From CAXBID01 sp049791475 (GTDB taxonomy: Bacteria; Bacteroidota; Bacteroidia; Flavobacteriales; Flavobacteriaceae), in assembly GCA_049791475.1 (NCBI GenBank), contig JBAQZZ010000295.1:1-17472 (forward strand): a stretch of DNA of 17,472 bases, in the 5' to 3' direction. Of this stretch, positions 6,442-13,754 are shown piece after piece. The notes under the pieces are model-generated. The model did not search any database and was not told the origin of the DNA. It saw nothing but the letters and a program-made list of their open reading frames with translations. Positions within the stretch are counted from its first letter, which is position 1. Every line of letters starts with the position of its first letter. A program made the position numbers and the translations under genes.

Positions 6442-7236
6442 TTATTTAAAATCTCGTTGTCTTTTAGCTTCAAAAACAAGAATTCCTGCGGCTACAGATA
6501 CATTCATAGAATCTATTTCACCTTGCATAGGAATAATTATATTTTGAGTCGAATTTTTAAGCCATTCATTACTTAAACCAGTAGCTTCAGTACCAACAAT
6601 AATAGCTGTTGGTTTAGTAAAATCTTGTATATGATATTCAACTGAAGCTTGTAATGCAGCACAATACATATTAATATTTTTAGCTTTTAAAAAACCAATA
6701 ATTTCCGATGTCGTTCCTGTAACTATTTGATTTGTAAACACACAACCTATACTGGAGCGTATTATATTTGGGTTATATAAATCGGTTTTTGGATTAGCAA
6801 TTATTACAGCATCCACATTGGCAGCATCTGCTGTTCTTAAAATTGCACCAATATTTCCTGGTTTTTCTGGAGCTTCGGCAACCAATATTAAAGGGTTTTT
6901 AGTTTCGAGCTGCAAATCTTTAATATCATGATTTCTAGATTTGGCAATAGCCAAAACACCTTCAGTCGTATCTCTGTAAGCCAGTTTTTGATATACTTCT
7001 TTAGAAATTTCAATTGTGTTAAGTTGTTGGGTTGTTAAGTCGTTTAGTTGTTCTAAAGAGAATAATTCAGGATAAAATAAAACAGTATTTAATTCATAAC
7101 TGCCTTTTAATGCAAGTGAAAGTTCACGAATACCTTCAATTAAAAATAGACCTGTTTTTTTACGTTCACGTGACTTGTCTTTTAATTGAACAAGTTGTTT
7201 AATATACGCGTTGTGAATGCTACTAATTTCTTTCAT
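6442..7236 (-). CDS. TrmH/SpoU family RNA 2'-O-methyltransferase
   Basis: The 264-residue protein has an N-terminal SpoU substrate-binding domain (about 1-100, L30 fold; FLIEGIRELSLAL at 31-43) and a C-terminal SPOUT methyltransferase domain with its trefoil-knot motifs. Motif 1 is EKPGNIGAILRTADAA (124-139) with Asn128 and Arg134, motif 2 is IVGTEATGLS (213-222), and motif 3 is IPMQGEIDSMNVSVAAGI (235-252). These enzymes use S-adenosylmethionine to methylate the ribose 2'-OH of rRNA or tRNA. The domain order and length fit the 23S rRNA G2251-type or TsnR-like group more than tRNA TrmH, but the target nucleotide cannot be read from sequence. The start is the ATG at 7236-7234 (MKEISSIHN); a TTG 15 codons upstream is in frame but adds nothing family-like. 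Confidence 0.93.
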   Translation of the reverse strand: MKEISSIHNAYIKQLVQLKDKSRERKKTGLFLIEGIRELSLALKGSYELNTVLFYPELFSLEQLNDLTTQQLNTIEISKEVYQKLAYRDTTEGVLAIAKSRNHDIKDLQLETKNPLILVAEAPEKPGNIGAILRTADAANVDAVIIANPKTDLYNPNIIRSSIGCVFTNQIVTGTTSEIIGFLKAKNINMYCAALQASVEYHIQDFTKPTAIIVGTEATGLSNEWLKNSTQNIIIPMQGEIDSMNVSVAAGILVFEAKRQRDFK

Positions 7237-7334
7237 CTGTAAGAATATATTGTTTTTAAATAGGTCAGATGTAATTCGCAATTAGGCATAAAAATTATTA
7301 TAAAGACTCGTTTCACTCATTTCAAAATCTGAAA

Positions 7335-7367
7335 CAAAAGTAATTGTTTTCATGTAATTAAATTCAA
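7335..7367 (-). promoter_or_regulatory. Promoter of the RNA methyltransferase gene
   Basis: The minus strand shows -7 box TACTTTTG at 7342-7335 (perfect TAnnTTTG) and a TTG at 7367-7365, spacer 22 nt. The predicted leader is about 90 nt. It overlaps the divergent promoter at 7344-7376. Confidence 0.5.
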
Positions 7368-7376
7368 TTAACTTCG
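7344..7376 (+). promoter_or_regulatory. Promoter of the lipoprotein gene at 7406
   Basis: TTG at 7344-7346 is followed after 22 nt by TAACTTCG (7369-7376), one mismatch from TAnnTTTG. Start of transcription should be near 7383, giving a leader of about 20 nt. It interlocks with the divergent promoter of the methyltransferase gene. Confidence 0.4.
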
Positions 7377-7405
7377 TCAAAGCAAAAAAAACAAAATTAT
7401 CTATC

Positions 7406-8197
7406 ATGAAAATTAAGGCACTTATTTTAACGCTATTTATAGTTGCTGTTTCCTGCAAAAACAAAACAACTCCAACTGTAGATTATTCCGAAGAAAAATT
7501 AGATGTAACCACAAGTATCTATCCAGAAAACATTACAAAAGTATTTAATGCACACGGCGGTTTAGATACATGGAACACCATGAAATCGTTAGAATTTACT
7601 ATGAAAAAACCTGATGGTGATGAAATAACGACTACCGATTTAAAGAATAGAAGCTCATTAATAGAAATGCCGAATCATATGATTGGTTTTGACGGAGAAA
7701 CGGTTTGGTTAAAAAATAAAGACACAGCGCAGTATAAAGGGAATCCTAAATTTTATTATAATTTGATGTTTTACTTTTATGTGATGCCCTTTATTTTGGC
7801 AGATGATGGCATTAACTATGAAGATGTAGACCCATTAGTTTTTGAAGATAAAATATATCCTGGAATAAAAATATCGTATGAAAGCGGGGTAGGTGAATCG
7901 CCAGAAGATGAGTATATTTTATATTATGATTCTCAGACGCATCAAATGACGTGGTTAGGTTATACAGTGACTTATTTTAGTAAAGAAAAAAGCAAAGAAT
8001 TTCATTTTATAAAGTATAGTAATTGGCAAACGGTTGATGGTTTAGCTTTACCAGAAACTTTAACTTGGTATAATTATGAGAATAATTTGCCAACAACTAA
8101 ACGAAACGATTTACAGTTTACAGATATAAAACTTTCAAAAGAAACACCTGATGCAGATATTTTTGAAGTTCCTGAAGGTGCAACAATTGCAGATTAA
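7406..8197 (+). CDS. Lipoprotein of unknown function, resembling the DUF6503 family
   Basis: The protein has 263 residues. A short lipoprotein signal ends in the lipobox VAVSC (Cys17). The mature part looks like an all-beta outer-membrane-associated protein similar to the DUF6503/LolA-like group: FNAHGGLDTWNTMKSLEF near residue 47, then GFDGETVWLKN, YILYYDSQTHQMTWLGY and YSNWQTVDGLALPETLTWY. HGG-x-W and VDGLxLPxTLxWY features are common in this group in Flavobacteriia. No catalytic residues are evident. LolA-like folds bind lipids, but no substrate can be claimed. The ATG at 7406 precedes a normal signal and has a promoter 30 bp upstream. Its stop codon overlaps that of the opposing small gene by 4 nt. 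Confidence 0.85.
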   Translation: MKIKALILTLFIVAVSCKNKTTPTVDYSEEKLDVTTSIYPENITKVFNAHGGLDTWNTMKSLEFTMKKPDGDEITTTDLKNRSSLIEMPNHMIGFDGETVWLKNKDTAQYKGNPKFYYNLMFYFYVMPFILADDGINYEDVDPLVFEDKIYPGIKISYESGVGESPEDEYILYYDSQTHQMTWLGYTVTYFSKEKSKEFHFIKYSNWQTVDGLALPETLTWYNYENNLPTTKRNDLQFTDIKLSKETPDADIFEVPEGATIAD

Positions 8198-8559
8198 GGC
8201 ACCAATAAACCTCTTGGAGAAATGAGTAAGTTACTACCATCACCCGGGAATCTATGCATAACTTTTAGCAATTCTTTGCTCAAAGTTATTTGTCCCGATT
8301 GTGAAAAAACGTAATTTCTATTAGCGCGTCGTGAAGTACTAATATTTAAATTAGAATTTAGTGTAGTACTTATTCCAAAAAATGGATTGTTATAATTATT
8401 TAAATCATTTTTTAAAGTAGAAGTGTTTATAAATGCATCTTTAATATTGGGGTATGTCAACAATATTAGAGATGGAAGTTTTTCATCATTATTATTAAGC
8501 TGTTGAGCAAATGTTTGATTGCACAAAAAAAGAATAAAAACTAAGGCCACTATTTTCAT
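8194..8559 (-). CDS. Small secreted protein, unknown
   Basis: A signal peptide (MKIVALVFILFLCNQTFAQ) precedes about 100 residues rich in Asn, Ser and Leu with no recognisable domain. The mature part contains PSLILLTYPNIKDAF, a run of Asn/Asp, and a positively charged tail ending in SPRGLLVP. The start is the ATG at 8559-8557; a TTG two codons earlier is less likely. The 3' end overlaps the convergent lipoprotein gene by 4 nt, so read-through would produce antisense RNA to both. It could be an orphan gene or a fragment of a longer secreted protein. The clean signal peptide supports real coding. Confidence 0.65.
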   Translation of the reverse strand: MKIVALVFILFLCNQTFAQQLNNNDEKLPSLILLTYPNIKDAFINTSTLKNDLNNYNNPFFGISTTLNSNLNISTSRRANRNYVFSQSGQITLSKELLKVMHRFPGDGSNLLISPRGLLVP

Positions 8560-8663
8560 AAACAAAAAATTAATAAGTGTAACTAAATTACAAAAAAAAT
8601 ATTAAAGGTAATTTTGGATGGTTGTTTAAAATCTTATAGGTTAAATTTAATGTCTAAATAACT
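8560..8663. other. AT-rich spacer without recognised features
   Basis: About 100 bases between the small secreted-protein gene and the amidohydrolase remnant. I see A and T runs but no convincing -7 box, hairpin or reading frame. Confidence 0.5.
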
Positions 8664-8900
8664 CTATTTAGAACTATATTTTTTAGAATAACGTTTCCGT
8701 AATTCTGTTTGGTGTGTTTCTAAACTCACTGAGCGCCCATCTATAAACGCCTCAGAAATAATATTAGTTTTCATATCTAATGCATCACCTTGGCTAATAA
8801 AAAGTGTAGCGCTTTTACCTGTTTCCAGAGAGCCATACATCGCATCTATGCCTAATATTTTTGCTGGATTTAATGTAATAAGTTCTAGTGTGTTTACGGT
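8664..8900 (-). pseudogene. Amidohydrolase family, C-terminal remnant
   Basis: A minus-strand frame of 78 codons ends at TAG 8666-8664 and reads as the last part of an imidazolonepropionase-like amidohydrolase. It has LELITLNPAKILGIDAMYG, the LETGKSATLFISQGDALDMKT strand-turn, then AFIDGRSVSLETHQTELRKRY. In this family the G-S-L-E-G-K-x-A-D-L turn closes the beta-sandwich domain; here D is replaced by T. Everything upstream is missing: the frame is closed by TAA at 8903-8901 and no part of the metal-binding barrel is found before the DUF3810 gene begins at 8941. It is therefore a deletion remnant of a gene that probably once stood next to the DUF3810 gene. No start codon supports expression of the remnant. 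Confidence 0.8.
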
Positions 8901-8940
8901 TTAAAATAAGAGACCATATAAAAAAAGTTTTAACGTTTGT

Positions 8941-10011
8941 TTAAGGTTTTAATTCTTTTTCAAAATAATTAGTCAACAGTGCTACTACGTAACTATAGCT
9001 CTCCATACCTTTACTTTGTTTATTGGCTTTTAAGAAATTGCTGTAAAACAATTTAAAAAACGGTTCAGCAGGATTTTGGTGTGCTTCCCAAAATAGTCTA
9101 ACTTCTTCATAGTTTTTTAAAATACCTTTATTTACATCGGCTACCATATCTTCAAATAAACAGACGTCTCTGTTGTAAATTTCATTTAAACAATAACGAA
9201 GTCCGAAGGTATAACCTGCGTAATTAAAATACATATCATCATGATTTATAGCTGCTAAGCATCCAATAAAATTAGCTTCATTTTCTGCAGCATAACCTAA
9301 TTGGTGGGCAATTTCATGCGATGCTGTTGTGGGGAATTTATAAACCGGAATCAAACCATCTACTTGTGCTTCATTAGTTAATGGATTTAAATAACCACTA
9401 AAACCCATATAGGTTAAAGGGTAACTAAACAACGATTTTTTGATGCTTTTTGGATGGTATTCCAAATGCGGAAAGGTTTGTTTTAAATTTTTATAACCAA
9501 TAGGAGCAAGCCTTAAAATATGAGATTTTGAAAAAGGAATATCTACTTTTAAGGTATCATTTTTTACAATTTGTAAATGAATTTCGTTAGATTTTTCAAT
9601 AAGTTTTTGAGTTACCCTTACAAGTTGTTCCGTAGTATAATCGGCATTTAAGTTTAGATTTTTATGGAGCGGTAATCTGTGATAATTTAATCCCCAAAAT
9701 AAATGAAAGGCAAAATAAATAATGGCAAAAGCGGCGGCAACATCTCTAATCCAGTTTTTGGTGTCTTTTCGCAAGCGTTTTCTGTTAATATATAACCATT
9801 TGCTTATGTAAATAATAGCAAAAGCATATACTAAATCACCAAACGAAAAAGGGATCCAACCCAAAGTATATCTACATAGTTTTGAAATAAACTGATAAAA
9901 CCCATTACTATAATACTGCTCTACAAACTCAGGGAAATTAGCCAATAATTTTATCAAAAAATATTGCGGAATTATTGAAAGCGCTAGTATGGTTTTTTTG
10001 TTTTTCAGCAT
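8941..10011 (-). CDS. DUF3810 family membrane protein with HExxH metalloprotease motif
   Basis: The protein has 356 residues. Membrane segments lie near 8-25, 58-74 and 90-107, followed by a long soluble domain. That domain contains the zinc-protease signature HEIAH (232-236) in TTASHEIAHQLGYAAENEANF. The downstream E-x-E-A-N (243-247) could supply the third metal ligand, as in gluzincins. The block YMGFSGYLNPLTNEAQVDG (201-219) is typical of the family. It is probably an inner-membrane protein with its active domain in the periplasm. Peptidase activity is inferred from the motif only, and no substrate is known to me. The ATG at 10011-10009 is the first in frame and precedes the first membrane segment. 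The gene is divergent from pepD with a 73-bp gap. Confidence 0.88.
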   Translation of the reverse strand: MLKNKKTILALSIIPQYFLIKLLANFPEFVEQYYSNGFYQFISKLCRYTLGWIPFSFGDLVYAFAIIYISKWLYINRKRLRKDTKNWIRDVAAAFAIIYFAFHLFWGLNYHRLPLHKNLNLNADYTTEQLVRVTQKLIEKSNEIHLQIVKNDTLKVDIPFSKSHILRLAPIGYKNLKQTFPHLEYHPKSIKKSLFSYPLTYMGFSGYLNPLTNEAQVDGLIPVYKFPTTASHEIAHQLGYAAENEANFIGCLAAINHDDMYFNYAGYTFGLRYCLNEIYNRDVCLFEDMVADVNKGILKNYEEVRLFWEAHQNPAEPFFKLFYSNFLKANKQSKGMESYSYVVALLTNYFEKELKP

Positions 10012-10055
10012 GTATCAAAAATAGGAAACTATTTATTAATCATAATGAGAATATG

Positions 10056-10063
10056 TACCTTTG
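10056..10063 (+). promoter_or_regulatory. -7 box of the pepD promoter
   Basis: TACCTTTG matches TAnnTTTG exactly, 21 bp before the pepD ATG. It predicts a very short leader of about 15 nt. No TTG is present at the usual -33 distance. Confidence 0.5.
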
Positions 10064-10084
10064 TAAAACTTTATAAATAAACCT

Positions 10085-11545
10085 ATGAACTCAGAAATTA
10101 GACAACTAAAACCAGAAGCCATTTGGAATAAATTTGCAGATTTAAATGCAGTACCACGTCCGTCAAAAAAAGAAGAGCGGGTTATAAAATTTATGAAAGA
10201 CTTTGGTAAAAACCTTGGTTTTGAAACCATAGAAGATCAAGTTGGCAATGTGATTATTAAAAAACCCGCAACCGCAGGAATGGAGAACAGAACAACCATT
10301 GTGATGCAATCGCATTTAGATATGGTTCATCAAAAAAATGGAGACACTGTTTTTGATTTTGATACCCAAGGTATAGATATGTTTGTGGAAGGTGATTGGG
10401 TAAAAGCAGAAGGCACAACATTAGGCGCTGATAATGGTTTAGGTGTGGCTACCATAATGGCTATTTTAGAAAGCACAACTATTTCGCATCCAGCTATTGA
10501 AGCTTTATTTACCATTGATGAAGAAACCGGAATGACAGGAGCTATGGGTTTAAAAGGCGGTTTATTAAGTGGTGGCATTCTTCTTAATTTAGATACCGAG
10601 GAAGATGATGAAATTGGGGTAGGTTGCGCTGGCGGTATTGATGTAACAGCAACACGAACCTATGATGAAGAAGAAACGCCTGAATTTAAAATAGGTTATA
10701 AGATATCAGTAAAAGGTTTACAAGGCGGACATTCAGGGATGCAAATTCATGAAGGCTTAGGTAATGCCAATAAAATAATGAACCGCTTATTGTTTGATGG
10801 GTTTGAAAATTTCGGATTACGAATTTCTGAGATTGATGGCGGCAGTTTACGTAACGCTATTCCGCGAGAAAGCAATGCCATTGTTGCTATTGATGCTATT
10901 CATCAAGACTTATTTAAATCAGAAATGAAGCAACAAGTTGAGATTCTTAAGAAAGAACTTAAAACCATGGAACCCGATTTAGAAATCAATATTTCAAAAT
11001 CGGAAACACCAAAAAAGATCATGGATTTAGGCGTTCAAGAAGGATTAACAAGGGCTATTTACGCAGCTTTAAATGGTGTTTATAGAATGAGTGCTGATAT
11101 CACAGATTTAGTAGAAACTTCAAATAATATTGCCAGAGTTATTGTTAAAGATGGGAATATTAAAATTGGTTGTTTAACGCGTTCATCGGTTGAGAGCTCT
11201 AAAATGGATTTAGCCAATACACTTCGTGCTACTTTTGAGTTAACAGGTTGCGAAGTTGAATTCTCAGGAGATTATCCAGGTTGGGCACCCAATATGGATT
11301 CGCCTATTTTAAAAGTAATGGAACAACTTTACGAAGATTTAAATGGTGAAAAACCACATGTAGCAGCGTGTCATGCAGGTTTAGAATGTGGTATTCTTGG
11401 GCAAAATTACCCAGATATGGATATGATTAGTTTTGGACCAAATATAAAAGGTGCGCACTCACCAGACGAGCGTGCTCAAATTTCATCAGTTCAAAAATAT
11501 TGGAAGTTTGTTTTGGCGATTTTGAAGGCTATTCCAGAGAAGTAA
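10085..11545 (+). CDS. pepD: Aminoacyl-histidine dipeptidase (cytosol non-specific dipeptidase), M20C
   Basis: The 486-residue protein matches the PepD family in length and order. Metal and catalytic residues are visible: His77 and Asp79 in MQSHLDMVHQ, Asp116 in TLGADNGLG, Glu146-Glu147 in IDEETGMTGA, Asp170 in NLDTEE, and His458 in GAHSPDERA. The lid domain begins near 205 with GLQGGHSGMQIH, whose His216 belongs to the M20 dimerisation or lid motif. The family consists of cytosolic di-zinc enzymes that split dipeptides, including Xaa-His such as carnosine, and feed peptide-derived amino acids into metabolism. No signal peptide is present. The ATG at 10085 lies 21 bp downstream of a perfect -7 box. 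The 3' end is followed by the structured repeat copy B. Confidence 0.96.
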   Translation: MNSEIRQLKPEAIWNKFADLNAVPRPSKKEERVIKFMKDFGKNLGFETIEDQVGNVIIKKPATAGMENRTTIVMQSHLDMVHQKNGDTVFDFDTQGIDMFVEGDWVKAEGTTLGADNGLGVATIMAILESTTISHPAIEALFTIDEETGMTGAMGLKGGLLSGGILLNLDTEEDDEIGVGCAGGIDVTATRTYDEEETPEFKIGYKISVKGLQGGHSGMQIHEGLGNANKIMNRLLFDGFENFGLRISEIDGGSLRNAIPRESNAIVAIDAIHQDLFKSEMKQQVEILKKELKTMEPDLEINISKSETPKKIMDLGVQEGLTRAIYAALNGVYRMSADITDLVETSNNIARVIVKDGNIKIGCLTRSSVESSKMDLANTLRATFELTGCEVEFSGDYPGWAPNMDSPILKVMEQLYEDLNGEKPHVAACHAGLECGILGQNYPDMDMISFGPNIKGAHSPDERAQISSVQKYWKFVLAILKAIPEK

Positions 11546-11557
11546 ATTTTAATAGTT

Positions 11558-11694
11558 CGTTTAACGTGTTCCTTTTATGGCTAGTTGCGTTGGCGAGCAC
11601 TAAGTTAGTAAATAGAAAGCGAACCAGAGGAAAATCCGCGAGGATTTTCGTAAGTAGGCTAGACCAAGCAATTAATTATACACAGTGTTTAAGC
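11558..11694 (-). repeat. Structured repeat, copy B (intact), attC-like
   Basis: This is the uninterrupted version of the repeat at 3396-3680. A perfect 8-bp stem GAAAATCC/GGATTTTC capped by GCGA lies at 11630-11649. The corresponding pair next to the loop is C-G here and T-A in copy A, a compensatory change. Outside it, TTGCGTTGG (from 11585) pairs with CCAAGCAA (11664-11671) with one bulged base. In the direction of the neighbouring lipoprotein gene, the repeat begins 6 bases after the stop codon with GCTTAAAC and ends in GTTAAAC, which fits the integron core GTTRRRY. No integrase is in the window. The same sequence lies between convergent genes, so a terminator-like role is also possible. 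Confidence 0.6.
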
Positions 11695-11700
11695 AGGTTT

Positions 11701-12099
11701 TTATTCAGATGCGATTTCATTTCGGTCAAATATACTCTTTCCTTTTTTCCATTCCTTAAACCCAACTTTTCCGAACTTATTAAGTAAATCTACAGATTTA
11801 TAGGCTGTTCCGTTCACTCGATATCTTATGAAAAGAACTTTGTATTCCATTTCTATAGTTCCATTAATTAATATGTCATATTCAGTTCCAGCTTCTTTTA
11901 GCGCGTTGTCAGTTGCTTCTTTAACTGCCTTGCGTTGGCTTTTAATCCAAGCGTCAGAATATCCACTAACTTGAATTCCGTCTGAATTTTGGATATTCAG
12001 TTCTTTATTGCTCAAAACAGAGTATTTCATAATATTTATTGAACAACTTGATAGTGATAAAATCAGAATTAGGTACAAAATAAACTTTACTTTTTTCAT
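11701..12099 (-). CDS. Small lipoprotein of unknown function
   Basis: The protein has 132 residues. The signal ends in the lipobox SLSSC (Cys19). The mature domain contains SDGIQVSGYSDAWIKSQRKA and KEAGTEYDILINGTIEMEYKVLFIRYRVNGTAYKS, an alpha/beta pattern in which a helix is followed by strands DILINGTIE and YRVNGTAYK. This resembles small Bacteroidota lipoproteins in which a repeated alpha/beta unit ends in NGTAYK, but I cannot name a family. The tail is basic (KEWKKGKS). The gene stands alone between two strand-opposed neighbours, with the structured repeat 6 bp beyond its stop. No -7 box is convincing in the 189 bp upstream. Confidence 0.75.
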   Translation of the reverse strand: MKKVKFILYLILILSLSSCSINIMKYSVLSNKELNIQNSDGIQVSGYSDAWIKSQRKAVKEATDNALKEAGTEYDILINGTIEMEYKVLFIRYRVNGTAYKSVDLLNKFGKVGFKEWKKGKSIFDRNEIASE

Positions 12100-12181
12100 T
12101 TCAAATGTTTTTTTAGGGTCGGTTTTGTCAACTTGCTTACAATTTAATGATATACGTTCGTTTTAATGACTTATATCAGAC

Positions 12182-12206
12182 GATACTGAAACAAGTTCAG
12201 CACAAG
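12182..12206. repeat. Short palindrome CTGAA-ACAAG-TTCAG
   Basis: A perfect 5-bp inverted repeat with an ACAAG loop lies at 12186-12200. The loop sequence and the neighbouring GATA resemble small Bacteroidota repeats of the type CTGAAACAAGTTCAG. It lies upstream of the lipoprotein gene in a gap that also contains GTTGCTAACACT (12268-12279). Confidence 0.35.
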
Positions 12207-12288
12207 TAAGCGAAGTTAGAATTTTCTTACTAGAAAAGCAATACGTAGTTCTGAGTATTTTTAAAGAGTTGCTAACACTTAAAATAAA

Positions 12289-12663
12289 TTAATTTTTAGC
12301 TTTCTTTTTAGGTTTACTAGCTTTTGCCAAAGGATTAAAAGCTAAACATAAATCCAACCAATAGGAAAGGTCTTTATCCGTATCAAAACCATCAGGTGTA
12401 ACAAAAATATAACCTTTCATAGGTCTACCTGTAAAATTCATGGGTAAACATTCAGGTTTTTTAAGCTCATCTAAATAACCTGATTCTCCAATACGAGCCA
12501 TAAATAAACTAGCACCAAATTTTTTATCGATATGAATGCCACAAAGCATTTTATTGGCTACTTTAAAGCACAAACCACCCATCATTTTAAGTTCATCAAA
12601 ACTAATATGTCTTTCTTTTAATTGTTGCCTGATTCTATCGGCTAAAAATTCGTCGTAGGCCAT
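12289..12663 (-). CDS. TfoX N-terminal domain protein
   Basis: The protein has 124 residues, the length of a stand-alone TfoX-N (Sxy-like) protein. The family pattern is clear: an N-terminal helix MAYDEFLADRIRQQL, then MMGGLCFKVANKMLCGI (residues 27-43, the M-F-G-G-x-x-F/M strand motif), ARIGESG, GRPMKGYIFV, and a C-terminal helix DLSYWLDLCLAFNP. A short Lys-rich tail follows. In Gammaproteobacteria Sxy/TfoX activates competence genes with CRP; stand-alone TfoX-N proteins elsewhere have no established role. The gene overlaps the 3' end of the upstream acyltransferase gene by 22 nt, so the two are likely translated from one mRNA. Confidence 0.9.
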   Translation of the reverse strand: MAYDEFLADRIRQQLKERHISFDELKMMGGLCFKVANKMLCGIHIDKKFGASLFMARIGESGYLDELKKPECLPMNFTGRPMKGYIFVTPDGFDTDKDLSYWLDLCLAFNPLAKASKPKKKAKN

Positions 12664-13754
12664 AATTTACTTTTTACGCGGTCTGTTATTTTCCGAACTA
12701 CATTATAAATAAAAGCATTGGTTTTTGCGTAATGAAATGAAATTATACTTACTATAATCATAAAAATAATAGCGCCAATTACAGCCTCAGTAGGATTTAA
12801 AGATTTATCAAAAAAACGTTTCAAGCCATAACCTGTAAAACTTCCGTAAAGTAAAATAAAATGAATGACATAAATAGATAATGTTTTCTGTCCAATTCTA
12901 GTAATTATATCGTGTTTTAAAAACCTTTCAAAAAAATAAAAAACAGCAAATATAAATAGCACATTGCCGAGGCGTGTAAATAAGTAATTATAATCTGCGC
13001 TTAGTTTAAGTAGTTCTATATCAGTAATATAAGACAGCCTTATTAGTAATTCAGATGAATGGTATAAAAGTAAATAGCCAGCGACAAAAAATGTAATGAT
13101 AGTCCATAATTTGAAACGTTCACGATGCACGTGCCTGAAGAAAACAGTAGATAAAAACGCACCAAACGCTGAGTAGCCAAACCAGGGTAAAATGGTAAAT
13201 ACGGAGCCATTTATTTTGGTCATATAGTTGGCTACTATTAATGGTAAATTGGTTATTTCTATATTTCGATAAAGTGGTTCTGATATAAAACAAACAGAGC
13301 CAAATGCAAAAAGCGTAATAGAAAATAAATAACTATGGCCTTTAAATAAAACATGCAACGCGACTAATATAATGAGCGATAAACCGATGCATTGCAATAC
13401 ATCTACTACTAAAAAATAGGTACTAAATTGACCATGATACCAACTTAATAAATTCACGCGAAGACTATAACCAATAGCCAATAGTACGAAACCTCTTATG
13501 AGTCCTTTTCGTATTCTTGGTTTATCATTGCCTTTAGCATAAGCGCGCAATAATAAATAGGTAAAAACCAAACCCGAAATGGTGAAAAACACAGGTGCCG
13601 TAATACCTCTAAAATAAGACCAAATAGCATATACTGTATTGGTTGGGTCTCTATAAATAGGGTCGATAAGTGTATCTATAAAATGCCCTTGGAGCATCAT
13701 TAAAATCGCAAATGCCCTAACGGCATCAATAAAATATAAACGGTTAGTTTGCAA
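12642..13754 (-). CDS. Membrane acyltransferase, heparan-alpha-glucosaminide N-acetyltransferase-like (DUF1624)
   Basis: The protein has 370 residues and about ten membrane segments. The N-terminal RLYFIDAVRAFAILMMLQGHF (5-25) is the signature of DUF1624/HGSNAT-like transferases, with His24 the candidate acyl-accepting residue. ITAPVFFTISGLVF (51-64) and DVLQCIGLSLIIL (118-130) are the next conserved blocks. Such enzymes carry an acetyl group across the membrane from cytoplasmic acetyl-CoA to a sugar on the far side; bacterial substrates are mostly unknown. No ATG exists before the signature, so the start is probably the TTG at 13754-13752 directly before QTNRLYFID. The gene overlaps the TfoX-N gene downstream and is divergent from the symporter gene. 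Confidence 0.85.
   Translation of the reverse strand: MQTNRLYFIDAVRAFAILMMLQGHFIDTLIDPIYRDPTNTVYAIWSYFRGITAPVFFTISGLVFTYLLLRAYAKGNDKPRIRKGLIRGFVLLAIGYSLRVNLLSWYHGQFSTYFLVVDVLQCIGLSLIILVALHVLFKGHSYLFSITLFAFGSVCFISEPLYRNIEITNLPLIVANYMTKINGSVFTILPWFGYSAFGAFLSTVFFRHVHRERFKLWTIITFFVAGYLLLYHSSELLIRLSYITDIELLKLSADYNYLFTRLGNVLFIFAVFYFFERFLKHDIITRIGQKTLSIYVIHFILLYGSFTGYGLKRFFDKSLNPTEAVIGAIIFMIIVSIISFHYAKTNAFIYNVVRKITDRVKSKLWPTTNF

Noticed and set aside
11500..11787. Plus-strand 95-codon frame across the pepD end, repeat copy B and the lipoprotein 3' end
   Set aside because: It is a chance frame through a real gene, a structured repeat and an antisense region.
12160..12280. A third, degenerate copy of the structured repeat upstream of the small lipoprotein gene
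   Set aside because: Only short matches (TTTTC, TAG, AGCAAT, GCTAACACT reversed) are found and no GCGA hairpin, so the similarity is too weak to call.
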